The notes below the pieces were generated by a model. It was not told the DNA's origin, ran no database searches, and saw only the letters and a list, made by a program, of their open reading frames with translations. A program made the translations under genes and the position numbers. Source: Caulobacter ginsengisoli (GTDB lineage: Bacteria > Pseudomonadota > Alphaproteobacteria > Caulobacterales > Caulobacteraceae). Taken from it: a stretch of DNA of 64,000 bases. The first letter of the stretch is position 1. Each line of letters starts with the position of its first letter. Positions 37,968 through 47,815 of this stretch are shown here, piece after piece. The DNA lies in assembly GCF_030814835.1 (NCBI RefSeq), contig NZ_JAUSVS010000002.1, positions 310,001-374,000 of the forward strand. Reading direction: 5' to 3'.

Positions 37968-38470
37968 TCCCGGGTCGTCCAGGTCACCACCACATTGACC
38001 CGGCCCTTGGCGTCGACGCCGAAGACGTTCATCTCCAGGCTGCCTTTGGGGGCCTTCCACCCAGTACGGACATAGGGCTTGCCCTCGTCGTTCGTCTTCT
38101 GGGTCGGCTTGCCGTCGGGCTTGAAGCCGCGGGTCTTGGCCCAGGCGGCGACGGCGGCCGGCATCGGCTCGGCCAGGGCCGGCGGTCCGTCCAGGGCGAC
38201 GGTGCATCGGCGTTTGTCCGGCGCATCCGCCGTGGCCGAGATGATGAACATGTCGACGCCGCTGGTGCGCCGCACCCGCGTCCCGAAGAAGTCCTTGAAC
38301 TCCAGGGACTCCGCCTTGGCGATGTAGCCGTCGTAGTCGCCCGACAGCACATAGATCGAGCAGGCCTGGTCGAGCGCCTCGACGACGGCGGGAGCGCCGG
38401 GCGGGTTGGCGGCCTGGGCCGAGGTGGCCAGGGCCAGGGCGGCGAAGACCGGAGCGAGAGGACGGCGCAT
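37964..38470 (-). CDS. Exported protein of unknown function
   Basis: A 168-residue secreted protein. The signal peptide (RRPLAPVFAALALATSAQA, cleaved about residue 20) is followed by a compact domain with cysteines C36 and C87 (ALDQACSIYVLSGD; KRRCTVALDG) and a final strand RVNVVVTWTTRD. The cysteines could form a disulfide in the periplasm. I do not recognise the family with confidence. The ATG at 38470 is chosen since it begins the signal peptide. Confidence 0.72.
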   Translation of the reverse strand: MRRPLAPVFAALALATSAQAANPPGAPAVVEALDQACSIYVLSGDYDGYIAKAESLEFKDFFGTRVRRTSGVDMFIISATADAPDKRRCTVALDGPPALAEPMPAAVAAWAKTRGFKPDGKPTQKTNDEGKPYVRTGWKAPKGSLEMNVFGVDAKGRVNVVVTWTTRD

Positions 38471-38568
38471 GGTGAAAATCCCTTGGACTGTGGTCCAGAG
38501 GGTCATGCCGGACGGCCGACGCGTCACCATCGGTTAGGGGGGCAGTCCCCCGAAGCGATTCGACGATC

Positions 38569-39972
<1,404 letters not shown>

Positions 39973-40058
39973 CTCAACGATGGCGGCGGTCTAGCCGCGC
40001 GGGGCTCCCGCCGCAACGGGCGATGGGCTATAGCGGGCCATCATCCAGGGAGGACGTC

Positions 40059-40379
40059 ATGCTCGTCGCCACCACCAACGATCTGCCCGGCTACAGGGTC
40101 ACCGAATATGTCGGCCTGGTCCGGGGCATTACCGTCCGCTCGCGCAGCGTCATCGGCAATATCGGCGGTGGCATCCAGGCCATCTTCGGCGGCAACCTGT
40201 CGATCTACACCAACCTGGCCGAGACGGCCCGGCAGGAGGCCCTGAACCTCTTGATCGAGCACGCTCAGGCGGCCGGCGCCAACGCCATCATCGCCATGCG
40301 CTACGACGCCAACGAGATCATGGAAGGCATCACCGAAGTGCTGGCCTACGGCACCGCGGTGAAGGTCGAGAAGCTCTAG
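40059..40379 (+). CDS. YbjQ/heavy-metal-binding-domain family protein
   Basis: A 106-residue protein of the YbjQ family (annotated in some genomes as heavy metal-binding domain). Typical features are TTNDLPGYRVTEYVGLVRGITVRSRS (in pieces), ETARQEALNLLIEHAQAAGANAIIAMRYD and a C-terminal strand. It forms a pentamer in known structures; the role is unproven. The ATG 40059 has AGGGAGGAC upstream and overlaps the oxidase gene stop region on the other strand by 4 nt. Confidence 0.88.
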   Translation: MLVATTNDLPGYRVTEYVGLVRGITVRSRSVIGNIGGGIQAIFGGNLSIYTNLAETARQEALNLLIEHAQAAGANAIIAMRYDANEIMEGITEVLAYGTAVKVEKL

Positions 40380-42430
40380 ACCGAGAAACCCTGGGCGGCG
40401 AACGGCAGGGACCGCACCCGCCGGCCGGTCGCCATCCGCACCGCATTGGCCAGGGCCGGGGCGACGCCGGGCACCGGCGGCTCGCCGGCCCCGCCGACCG
40501 GCGCGTCGGGGCTGTCGAACAGGATGGCCTGGATGGGCGGGGCCTGGTTCATGCGTAGCACCGCGTAGGTGTCGAAATTGGACTGGTCGGCTCGCCCATC
40601 GGTGACAGTGATGGCCTCGCCCAGCGCCGCCGACAGGCCCATCAGGGTTCCGCCCTCGAATTGGGCCCGCACCTGCTGAGGGTTTACCGCCAGGCCGCAG
40701 TCGGCGGCCACGACGATGCGCCTGACCTTGAGGGTCTGGCCCGTGACCTCCGCCTCGATGGCGTGAGCGACCAGGGTGTCCCAGTCATGCATCAGGGCCA
40801 ACCCCCGGCCGACGCCCTTGGCCGCGGGCTTGCCCCAGCCAATGGCCTTGGCGGCGGCGCGCAGCACCCGCAGGGCGCGGGGATTGTCGCCGAGCAGGCG
40901 CTCGCGGAAGGCCAGCGGGTCGATGCCCAGAGCCTCGGCGCACTCATCGATGAAGCTCTCCCTGGCGAACAGCATCATGCCGGTGTCGACCGAGCGCCAG
41001 GCGCCGATGGGGACGCCGGTCTTCACATTGGTCAGGGTGGCGGCCCAGGCCTTGAGCCCATAGGGGGCCGGCTGGCTGGAGCCGGTGACATCGTCGGTGG
41101 TGGCGGCGACCACCTCGTAACCCTGCAGGCCGCCGTCCAGGGCGGCGCGGAAGGTGGCCCGCATCGCCGGGCGGTAGAAGTCGTGGCCGAAATCCTCCTC
41201 GCGGGTCCAGACCAGCTGCACCGGCCCGTCGACCTCGCGGGCGACCAGGGCGGCGAGGGCGGCATAGTCGCCCTTCAGCCGCCGCCCGAACCCGCCGCCC
41301 ATCAACAGGGGATGGACGACGATCTCCGCCGCCGGCCGCCCGGTCGCGGCCACCACATCGTCCCGCAGCCAGGTCGGCGACTGGCAAGGCGCCCAGATCT
41401 CCAGCCGTTCGGGGGTCCAGCGGGCCGTGGCGTTCATCGGCTCCATCGGCGCATGGGCCAGATAGGCCAGCTCGTAGCTCGCCTCGAGCTTGCGGGTCGC
41501 CGTGGCATAGGCGGCTCGCAGGGCCGCCCGCTGCGCCTCGCCGCCTTCGCGCGGCCGCACCATCGAACCCGTCCCGCCCTGCTGCGCGGCCAGGGTTTTG
41601 GCGATCAGGGGCGAGGCGGCAAGGGTGTCGGGTTCGCGCCATTTCGGCTCCAGGGTGCGCAGGCCCTGGAAGGCCTGCCAGGTCGAGCGGGCCACCACCG
41701 CCACGGCGTTCTTCAGTTGGACCACCTTAACCACCCCGGGTCTGGCGAGGGCGGGGGCCGGATCGACGCTCTCCAGGCTCCCGCCCCAGGCAGGGCATTG
41801 CCAGATCGAGGCGAACAGCATGCCGGGCAGGCGGAAGTCGATGCCATAGCGGGCGGTCCCGTTGGTCTTGTCGGCCTGGTCCAGGGTGGAGAGCGGCTTG
41901 CCGATGAAGCGGCGGGCCGCCGCCGGCTTGAGCGGCGGATCGGCGGGCGGGGGCAGGACGGCGGCCTCGGCCGCCAGTTCGCCATAGCCCAGGCGCCGGC
42001 CGCTGGCGCCATGGCGCACAAACCCGGCCTCGGTGTCGCATTGGCCAGGACCGACGCCCCAGCGGCGGGCGGCGGCGGCGATGAGCTGCAGCCTGGCCGA
42101 GGCCCCGGCCTTGCGGAGCAGGGTAAAGCGGGTGCGCAGGGTCTCGCTGCCGCCGGAATAGAGGGCCCCGTCGCTGAGGAAGGGTGCGCTTTCGGGCGAG
42201 AGGACCGTGGAGACCTGCTCCCAGGCCACGTCCAGCTCGTCGGCCAGGATTTGCGCCTGGCCGGTGCGCGAACCCTGGCCCATCTCCAGGGCGGTGGTGG
42301 TCAGCACCACCCGGCCGTCGGGATGGATGGCGATCCAGGGCGACAGGGGCCCGGCCGCGCGGGCCGGCAGGGCCAACAGGAAGGCGCCGCCGGCGCTCCA
42401 GGTCAGAAAGCCTCGCCGTGAGACCGCCAT
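40376..42430 (-). CDS. Molybdopterin-binding oxidase large subunit (IorB-like), orphan
   Basis: A 684-residue Tat-exported molybdenum-cofactor protein of the xanthine/aldehyde dehydrogenase family (isoquinoline 1-oxidoreductase beta-like). The Tat motif SRRGFL at residues 4-9 precedes a hydrophobic signal. Cofactor regions can be seen at about 240-260 and in LIAKTLAAQQGGTGSMVR, HPLLMGGGFGRRLKGDYA, SVDTGMMLFARESFIDECAEA and the C-terminal GAGEPPVPGVAPALANAV (in pieces). The usual small 2Fe-2S subunit gene is absent next to it, so partner and electron route are unknown. Confidence 0.85.
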   Translation of the reverse strand: MAVSRRGFLTWSAGGAFLLALPARAAGPLSPWIAIHPDGRVVLTTTALEMGQGSRTGQAQILADELDVAWEQVSTVLSPESAPFLSDGALYSGGSETLRTRFTLLRKAGASARLQLIAAAARRWGVGPGQCDTEAGFVRHGASGRRLGYGELAAEAAVLPPPADPPLKPAAARRFIGKPLSTLDQADKTNGTARYGIDFRLPGMLFASIWQCPAWGGSLESVDPAPALARPGVVKVVQLKNAVAVVARSTWQAFQGLRTLEPKWREPDTLAASPLIAKTLAAQQGGTGSMVRPREGGEAQRAALRAAYATATRKLEASYELAYLAHAPMEPMNATARWTPERLEIWAPCQSPTWLRDDVVAATGRPAAEIVVHPLLMGGGFGRRLKGDYAALAALVAREVDGPVQLVWTREEDFGHDFYRPAMRATFRAALDGGLQGYEVVAATTDDVTGSSQPAPYGLKAWAATLTNVKTGVPIGAWRSVDTGMMLFARESFIDECAEALGIDPLAFRERLLGDNPRALRVLRAAAKAIGWGKPAAKGVGRGLALMHDWDTLVAHAIEAEVTGQTLKVRRIVVAADCGLAVNPQQVRAQFEGGTLMGLSAALGEAITVTDGRADQSNFDTYAVLRMNQAPPIQAILFDSPDAPVGGAGEPPVPGVAPALANAVRMATGRRVRSLPFAAQGFSV

Positions 42431-42495
42431 CCCGCGCCTCCTCTTCGCGGCGAGTCTAGCGGAGGCGGGGCCGCTGCGACTATTACATCGCGGTC

Positions 42496-42849
42496 ATGGA
42501 TGGCGATTGGGTCGGATTCGGCAAGGTCAGGGCCCGCGAGATCGGCGGCGTCCTGGAGGTCGTCGTCGACGGCCTGACCACCCAGGCCAAATACTACAAG
42601 CCGCTGCTCTATGAGTTCTTCCGCAAGGAATGGCGGGCCGCCCGGCCGAGCTGGGGCGACCATGAGGTCGAGATCCGCATGGAGCATGAGGGCGAACCGC
42701 CGCTCATGGACCTGGACAACCTGGCCAAGGCGCTGCTGGACGCGGTGAAGGGCTATGCCTTCCACGACGACTCCCAGGTGGCCCGGCTGTTGGTCGAGCG
42801 TCACCAGGGCGAGCGCGAGCGCATCACCATCAGGGTGACCAAGCGCTAG
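42496..42849 (+). CDS. RusA-family endodeoxyribonuclease-like protein
   Basis: A 117-residue protein of the RusA Holliday-junction resolvase fold: RMEHEGEPPLMDLDNLAKALL, then GYAFHDDSQVARLLVERH. The aspartates in DLDN and HDDSQ correspond to the RusA metal-binding set, so catalysis is plausible. RusA genes are usually in prophages, but no phage genes flank this one. The start ATG 42496 lies 65 nt from the oxidase gene start on the other strand; it ends overlapping the next gene by 4 nt. Confidence 0.8.
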   Translation: MDGDWVGFGKVRAREIGGVLEVVVDGLTTQAKYYKPLLYEFFRKEWRAARPSWGDHEVEIRMEHEGEPPLMDLDNLAKALLDAVKGYAFHDDSQVARLLVERHQGERERITIRVTKR

Positions 42850-43289
42850 GCTTTGGGGCGCGGGCGCTCCAGGGCCAGCAGGGTCAGGGCCGCGAAGCCG
42901 ACGAACAGATAGGCGCCGTAGCGGCCGAGGCTCGCGGGGCTGAAGTCCGGGAAGAGCTGGCCGAAATTGCTGAGCACGACGGCGGCGCCGATGACGCCCG
43001 GGGCGGCGAAGACCAGAGCCGGCAGTCCACGCTTGCGGCAGGGTACACGGCGAAGCCGCGCCACCGCCACGAACAGCAGGCCATAGCCCGCCGCGATCAG
43101 GAAGGCGTTGAGCGCATAGAACCAGAAGGCCGTTTCCAGCAGCGAGCCCCCGAACGCGGCGTAGAAGGCCGTCGCCAGCAACCAGGCCGCAATCCCCGCG
43201 GCCCCGAACGCGATACCGTCCCCTTTTGACACGCTACTGAACCCCAACTGCCCAAGTTGATCCTGGGGCTGCGAGGACCGTGCCGACAA
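42846..43289 (-). CDS. Four-helix membrane protein (DUF5367-like)
   Basis: A 147-residue protein with a hydrophilic N-terminus of about 25 residues and four hydrophobic segments. It resembles the DUF5367-type pattern (FGAAGIAAWLLATAFY; GVIGAAVVLSNFGQLFPDFSP), a family without known function, but the match is tentative. It is transcribed convergently with the RusA-like gene and away from the serine hydrolase gene (49-nt gap). Confidence 0.65.
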   Translation of the reverse strand: MSARSSQPQDQLGQLGFSSVSKGDGIAFGAAGIAAWLLATAFYAAFGGSLLETAFWFYALNAFLIAAGYGLLFVAVARLRRVPCRKRGLPALVFAAPGVIGAAVVLSNFGQLFPDFSPASLGRYGAYLFVGFAALTLLALERPRPKA

Positions 43290-43337
43290 GGGGCGAGATG
43301 TCGCGGTAACTGATTCGTTAACGTCTAAATGGCGCCT

Positions 43338-45350
43338 CTAAGCCGCCCAGGGGTAGATGCCGCCCCACAGGGCCAGCAGCAGCGAGAACAGGGTGAAGAT
43401 CGCCGCCGTGGCGCAGAAGCGCAGCTTGCGGCCGGTCGTCCAGCTGTCCACCCGCCGGCCACCGCGCCAGATGAAGGGCAGCAGGACCAGCACGATCAGC
43501 TGCAGCACGCTGGCCACCAGGGCGAAGGCCGAGCCGGTCAGCAGCAGCCAGCCCGGCCAGTCGTAGAAGATGGCGGTGACGTCGCCGGCCTTCATGCCCC
43601 ACAGGGCGAACTCGCCGATGGCCAGCAGGAACAGCACCGACTGGATGTTCTGGACCAGGCTGGCCCGGCTCTGCGGCGTGGTCTGGCGGAAGTCGCGGCG
43701 GTCGCGCTGGAAGACGCCGGCCAGGGTGGCCAGGGCCGCGATCAGCGTCGCCAGCGTGACGAGGAACATCAGGGTCTGGCTGAACACCAGCCCGCCGCGG
43801 TTATAGGCTACGGCCCCGCCCGGGCTGTAGTAGCGGACGGCCCGGCCTTCCTTCATCTCGAAGGTGAGGGTCCGCCAGCCGCCCAGTTCGCGGAAATGGC
43901 CGGCCTCGTCGGTGGGGGCCCAGACGTTCTGGAAGTCGAAGCCCTTCATCACCAGGTAGCCGGCCCTGTTCACCGAGACCTTTGACCTGGCGTTGATCAG
44001 GTCGACCAGCTTTTCCAGGCCGTGGTGCGCGCGGCGGGTGGAGATGTATTCGCCCTCGAACCGGCCGGCATTGGCCTTCAGCCAGTCGGAACCGGGCGCC
44101 TGCAGGTCCGAGCGCGGGGCGTAGAAGCGCTGGACGATCATCCCGGGCAGCACGCCGGCCAGGCGATAGCCGGTGTCGGTGTTGGTCGAGACGAAGACGC
44201 CCAGGTCCAGGGCCGGGACGGTGACCATCTGCGAGTGGAAGGCCAGGGTGTCGCCGCCATGCCCATAGCCGGTATAGCCGCCGGGCAGGGTCGTCTCGTT
44301 GAAGCCATGGGCCCAGCCGGCGACGCCGGGATAGGGCCGGACCGGGGTGCGGAAGCCCGCCGCCGTCGCGGGACTGTAGATGGTGGTTCCGTCCAGGGTC
44401 CCGTCGCCCAGGATCATCAGCATGTAGCGGGCCATGTCGGCCGCGGTGGTCGAGGCGCCGCCGGCCGGGGCGACCTGGCTGGCGTATTCGAAGCCGCGGG
44501 GTGAGAAACCGCCGCCGGTCCACATATAGCCCTCGGAGACGTCGCCGCTCAGCCAGGCCGGCATGGGCGCGGGCAGTCCGGGCTTGGCTGGATAGGGCTC
44601 GCGGAAGGTGGTGCGGCTCATGCCCAGCGGGCCGGTGATGCGGCTCTCGACCAGGCTTTGGAAGGTCTTGCCGTTCAGATAGGCCACCGCCTCGCCGCCC
44701 AGCGCCACCCCATAGTTGGAATAGGAGGGCAGGGTCCCCGGCTCGCGCACCCGCCGGGGCCGCTCCTGGCGCAGATAGGTCAGCAGGGGCCGAACCCGGG
44801 CCGGCTCGCGCTCGAACAGCTGGCCCAGCGCCCGGTCCTCGAAGCCGGGGCGATGGGTCATGATATCGCTGACCCGAACCTGGCGGTCATAGCCCTGGTC
44901 GGGCACCCGCACGGCCTGGGGCAGGTAGAGGTTGATATCGCCGTCCAGCCGCATGCGGCCGGCCTCGACCTCGCGCATCATCAGCATCCAGGTGAAGGTC
45001 TTGGAGATCGAGGCGATGCGGAAGAGGCTGCGGTCGGGATCCACCGCCCGGCCGGGCGAGAGGCGGTCGAAGCCATAGCCCTTCTTCAGGACGACCTGGC
45101 CGTTCTGCACGACGCTGACCGTCACCCCGGCCACATGGTCGCGGACCATGGCGTCGCGCACCACGCCGTCGACGAAGGCCTCCAGCTCGGCCGGAACCAT
45201 GGGGACGACGCCAGGCGTGGCGGCCGGCGCGGCGGTGGGCGCGACGGGCGTCGGCTTCGCGGTCTGCGCGCCGCCCATCGTCGGGGCCAGGCTGGTCAGG
45301 AAGACGCAGAGCGCCGCCGTCACGGCGCGCGCGGCTGGGGGAAGGTGCAA
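43338..45350 (-). CDS. Beta-lactamase-family serine hydrolase with C-terminal membrane domain
   Basis: A 670-residue exported protein. A signal peptide (about 1-30) is followed by a class-C beta-lactamase/DD-peptidase fold (about 50-410): nucleophile motif FRIASISKTF (SxxK), YSNYGVALGG (YxN), and HGGDTLAFHSQM near the third motif. After an unrelated strand region (about 430-540) come four membrane helices (about 555-670). It is thus a membrane-anchored, periplasm-facing serine hydrolase, possibly an esterase or peptidase rather than a resistance enzyme. Starts with TTG 45350. Substrate unknown. Confidence 0.88.
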   Translation of the reverse strand: MHLPPAARAVTAALCVFLTSLAPTMGGAQTAKPTPVAPTAAPAATPGVVPMVPAELEAFVDGVVRDAMVRDHVAGVTVSVVQNGQVVLKKGYGFDRLSPGRAVDPDRSLFRIASISKTFTWMLMMREVEAGRMRLDGDINLYLPQAVRVPDQGYDRQVRVSDIMTHRPGFEDRALGQLFEREPARVRPLLTYLRQERPRRVREPGTLPSYSNYGVALGGEAVAYLNGKTFQSLVESRITGPLGMSRTTFREPYPAKPGLPAPMPAWLSGDVSEGYMWTGGGFSPRGFEYASQVAPAGGASTTAADMARYMLMILGDGTLDGTTIYSPATAAGFRTPVRPYPGVAGWAHGFNETTLPGGYTGYGHGGDTLAFHSQMVTVPALDLGVFVSTNTDTGYRLAGVLPGMIVQRFYAPRSDLQAPGSDWLKANAGRFEGEYISTRRAHHGLEKLVDLINARSKVSVNRAGYLVMKGFDFQNVWAPTDEAGHFRELGGWRTLTFEMKEGRAVRYYSPGGAVAYNRGGLVFSQTLMFLVTLATLIAALATLAGVFQRDRRDFRQTTPQSRASLVQNIQSVLFLLAIGEFALWGMKAGDVTAIFYDWPGWLLLTGSAFALVASVLQLIVLVLLPFIWRGGRRVDSWTTGRKLRFCATAAIFTLFSLLLALWGGIYPWAA

Positions 45351-45436
45351 GGTCGGCCTCGGGGCTGTGGTGCCTTCAGCTTCTAGAGCTTAACCCGGCG
45401 GAACGGGAGGGATTTTGCGGGCCTGCCGCTGAAAAC

Positions 45437-46246
45437 CTAGCCCCCGTGCGGGAAGGGCATCAGCGGCAGCAGCGGCAGCATGGCGCCGCCGATGTAGGTC
45501 TGCGGCTCCGCGGGCGGGCGCATGCCGGTATCGATTTCCTTCTGGCCGATACAGGCCTTCACGGCCGGGGCCAGAACCGCGAAGTTCTTGGCCGCCTTGA
45601 GCTGCGACAGGAAGCAGGCGTCGAAGTAGGGATAGGTGTCCCTGGCGCTGCAGCCGAACGAGGTGCGATCCTTGCGGGCGGCGGTCATCACCATCCAGTT
45701 GGGCTTGCTCATGGCCGGGATGTTGACGGCCGAGAAGCAGGTCGAAATCACCACGATGACCGGACGCTTGGGGCAGGCCCGTTCGATCAGCTCAGTGAGT
45801 TCGGTCGGGAAGATGAGGGTCGCCCCGTCAGGATCCTCGCTGCCCAGGTATGCGCCTTCCGGGGCGCCGTGCGAGGTGTAGTAGAACAGGCACCCCCCTT
45901 TGGCCTGGCCCGCCAGTTCCTTGAGATTGTCGTAGATGTTGAACACGGTGCTGGAGCCCGGCCTGGTGTCCGGATAGCGCCCGGGCCGCACCGAAAACTG
46001 GCGGACATTGCCGGGCTGGAAGCCCATCTCCGTGCTGAGGGCGGTGGTCACGTCGCGGCGCGCGTTGTCGAAGGCCTCGGTCTCTTCCGAGTCGTGGGCG
46101 GCGTGATAGTCACCGGCCACGACCACGGCTGCCCAGTTCGCAAAGGGCGAGGGCTTGCCGGCGGCCATGGCGGCGCCGGGGAGGGCTGAAGCGGAGAGCG
46201 TCGCGGCGGCCAGCAATCCCAGACCCATCTGAAGCCAGCGGCGCAT
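45437..46246 (-). CDS. Exported C13-like (legumain/caspase-fold) peptidase
   Basis: A 269-residue protein with a signal peptide (about 1-28) and a caspase-like fold of peptidase family C13. The catalytic dyad is visible: histidine in FYYTSHGAPEGAY (about 127) and cysteine in VVISTCFSAVN (about 168). The N-terminal strand AAVVVAGDYH and DNLKELAG helix also fit. The end carries a hydrophobic Pro-rich tail. It follows the thioesterase gene after 9 nt and closes an operon headed by sspB. Substrate and role are unknown; secretion is inferred from the signal peptide. Confidence 0.82.
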   Translation of the reverse strand: MRRWLQMGLGLLAAATLSASALPGAAMAAGKPSPFANWAAVVVAGDYHAAHDSEETEAFDNARRDVTTALSTEMGFQPGNVRQFSVRPGRYPDTRPGSSTVFNIYDNLKELAGQAKGGCLFYYTSHGAPEGAYLGSEDPDGATLIFPTELTELIERACPKRPVIVVISTCFSAVNIPAMSKPNWMVMTAARKDRTSFGCSARDTYPYFDACFLSQLKAAKNFAVLAPAVKACIGQKEIDTGMRPPAEPQTYIGGAMLPLLPLMPFPHGG

Positions 46247-46255
46247 GCGAAAATC

Positions 46256-46726
46256 CTATTTCTTGAAGGACTTGAAGGGCGTTGGAATAGCGGTTGCCGA
46301 GGCCTTGGCCAACAGCCGATCTTCACCGTCGTAGAGTTCGCCCTCCAGGAAGGCGATGGTGCGGCCGTAACGGATCACCCGGCCCACTCCGCGCAGGGGG
46401 CCGGGCATGGCGGGCCGCAGGAAGCTGGTCTTCATTTCCAGGGTCGGCACGACGCTGGTCATGCCCGAGGCGACCATGCCGGCCACCGACATGCATTCGT
46501 CCAACATGGCGCAGACATAGCCGCCCTGGACCTGGCCCATCGGGTTGCACAGCAGCTCGGCCCGGGCGTCGAAGGCGACCTCGACCTCCTTGCGGGCCTG
46601 GCTGACGGCCACGAGGCGAAAGCCGAGCGTCTGCGAGCCGGTGGGCTGGTTTTTGGTGCGGGTGAACCGCTCGAGGATGGCCTCGTCGGTCAGGGTCTTG
46701 GCCTCATCGGAGGCGATGTCGCCCAC
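46256..46726 (-). CDS. PaaI-like hotdog thioesterase
   Basis: A 156-residue acyl-CoA thioesterase-fold protein. The active-site region QGGYVCAMLDECMSVAGM keeps the family glutamate/aspartate of PaaI-type enzymes, and SVVPTLEMKTSFLRPA is the central hotdog strand. It probably hydrolyses an aromatic or short acyl-CoA. The start is GTG 46726, four bases after the sspB stop, so the two are cotranscribed and perhaps coupled. Confidence 0.88.
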   Translation of the reverse strand: MGDIASDEAKTLTDEAILERFTRTKNQPTGSQTLGFRLVAVSQARKEVEVAFDARAELLCNPMGQVQGGYVCAMLDECMSVAGMVASGMTSVVPTLEMKTSFLRPAMPGPLRGVGRVIRYGRTIAFLEGELYDGEDRLLAKASATAIPTPFKSFKK

Positions 46727-46729
46727 GCC

Positions 46730-47206
46730 CTACTTCTTGCGGAACTGGTCGAGCGAAACGACCTTGGGCTCGTCCGAGATCGGCGCGGCCTCGGCCTCCT
46801 CCAGCGCCTCGACCGGCTCGGCGGCGCGGGGCTCGGGCGGTTCGAACTGCAGGCCGAACTGCACATGCGGGTCGAAGAAGCGCACCACCGCCGAATAGGG
46901 CACCGACAGCCGCTTGGGCTGGCCGCCGAACTTCAGGGTGACGGAGAAGAAGGTCTCGCCCGGCGCCAGGTCCCAGTACTGGTGCTGCAGGACGATGGTC
47001 ATCTCCTCTGGGTATTTCGACAGCACCTCCGGCGGGCCCGAAACGCCCGGGGCGTCGGTGCGGAAGGTGACGTAGAAATGGTGGTCGCCGGGCAGGCCGC
47101 CCGGGGCCGCGGCGCGCCGCAGCGCCGCCTTGACGACGCCGCGCAGCGCATCCTGCGCCATCGCCTCGTACTGCATCTGGTCTTGAGGCGGTTTGTCCTG
47201 GGGCAT
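46730..47206 (-). CDS. sspB: ClpXP adaptor SspB (alpha type)
   Basis: A 158-residue adaptor delivering ssrA-tagged proteins to the ClpXP protease. The N-terminal substrate-binding domain (about 1-120) has the pattern FYVTFRTDAPGVSGPPEVL, MTIVLQHQYWDL and FSVTLKFGGQPKRLSVPY. A flexible acidic linker follows and the C-terminal ClpX-binding tail is PKVVSLDQFRKK. It lies just downstream of, and on the same strand as, the tmRNA gene that makes its cargo tag. This fits the alphaproteobacterial SspB-alpha. Confidence 0.93.
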   Translation of the reverse strand: MPQDKPPQDQMQYEAMAQDALRGVVKAALRRAAAPGGLPGDHHFYVTFRTDAPGVSGPPEVLSKYPEEMTIVLQHQYWDLAPGETFFSVTLKFGGQPKRLSVPYSAVVRFFDPHVQFGLQFEPPEPRAAEPVEALEEAEAAPISDEPKVVSLDQFRKK

Positions 47207-47344
47207 TGTCCGACGCGAACTGACGGTTTCTGTTGAGGGGAAGGTAGCCTGTTGGCGGCCCGGCGCAAAGCCGGACTCTTGCCGGGCGACAGGCTTTCCA
47301 CAACGGCGGGAAGCCTGAACAAATCCGCAAATGACGAAGGTGGA

Positions 47345-47665
47345 GGGATTCTGTTGCCAGGCTCCCTCCGGGCCCCGCCTGAAGGTGCTAAACCCGCAGG
47401 GCTTTAGGTCGAACTCACCGGAACCGCATTACGCGGCGACAGCGAACTCTTCAGCGAAGTTATCGTTCGCATTTAGTTTAATGACCCGAAGCGGTGGGTC
47501 AGGCCGAGAGAAAGCAAACACCTTTAGACGTCTGTCGATGCTGATCGGCCCCATGCTCTCCGGCGATACCCGGAAAAGGTGATGGTGGAGCCGCCGGGAA
47601 TCGCACCCGGGTCCAGTCCGCTTATTACGCGCGCGTTTATCTCCATAGTCCGGGCAAGCCCGAAC
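47345..47665 (-). ncRNA. ssrA: Two-piece (permuted) tmRNA
   Basis: The permuted tmRNA gene, read on the minus strand. The acceptor piece (about 47665 down to 47583) ends in the T-arm sequence GGGTGCGATTCCC, acceptor strand CGGCTCCA and CCA (47585-47583). After a roughly 30-nt spacer the coding piece begins GGGGCCG at 47552, which pairs with the acceptor strand over 7 bp and includes the G3-U70 wobble needed for alanyl-tRNA synthetase. The tag codons GCG AAC GAT AAC... run 47470-47432 and encode ANDNFAEEFAVAA, stop TAA at 47431-47429. The 3' end of the coding piece is approximate. It rescues stalled ribosomes; the tag is recognised by ClpXP with SspB. Confidence 0.95.
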
Positions 47666-47671
47666 GGGTCT

Positions 47672-47677
47672 AATATA
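47672..47677 (-). promoter_or_regulatory. ssrA: -10 element of the tmRNA promoter
   Basis: TATATT on the minus strand lies 7 nt before the likely transcription start at about 47665. No clear -35 is seen, as is common for alphaproteobacterial promoters. Confidence 0.45.
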
Positions 47678-47815
47678 GGGACGATTGGTTGCCGAGGGAA
47701 GAACACCGGCGCGACATGTCGTCATCCAGCCCTTCCTAGACTCGGCAAAAGCAACCAACCTCCCGCCACGCCTCTCCCAAGTCGGGGGCGACAAAAAACA
47801 TAGGGAGACGTCCAG

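Noticed and set aside
42496-42849. Prophage remnant marked by RusA
   Set aside because: No integrase, capsid, tail or attachment repeats in the flanks.
47583-47660. tRNA gene suggested by T-arm and CCA end
   Set aside because: There is no D-arm or anticodon arm; the pairing with GGGGCCG at 47552 and the tag codons show that it is the acceptor piece of tmRNA.
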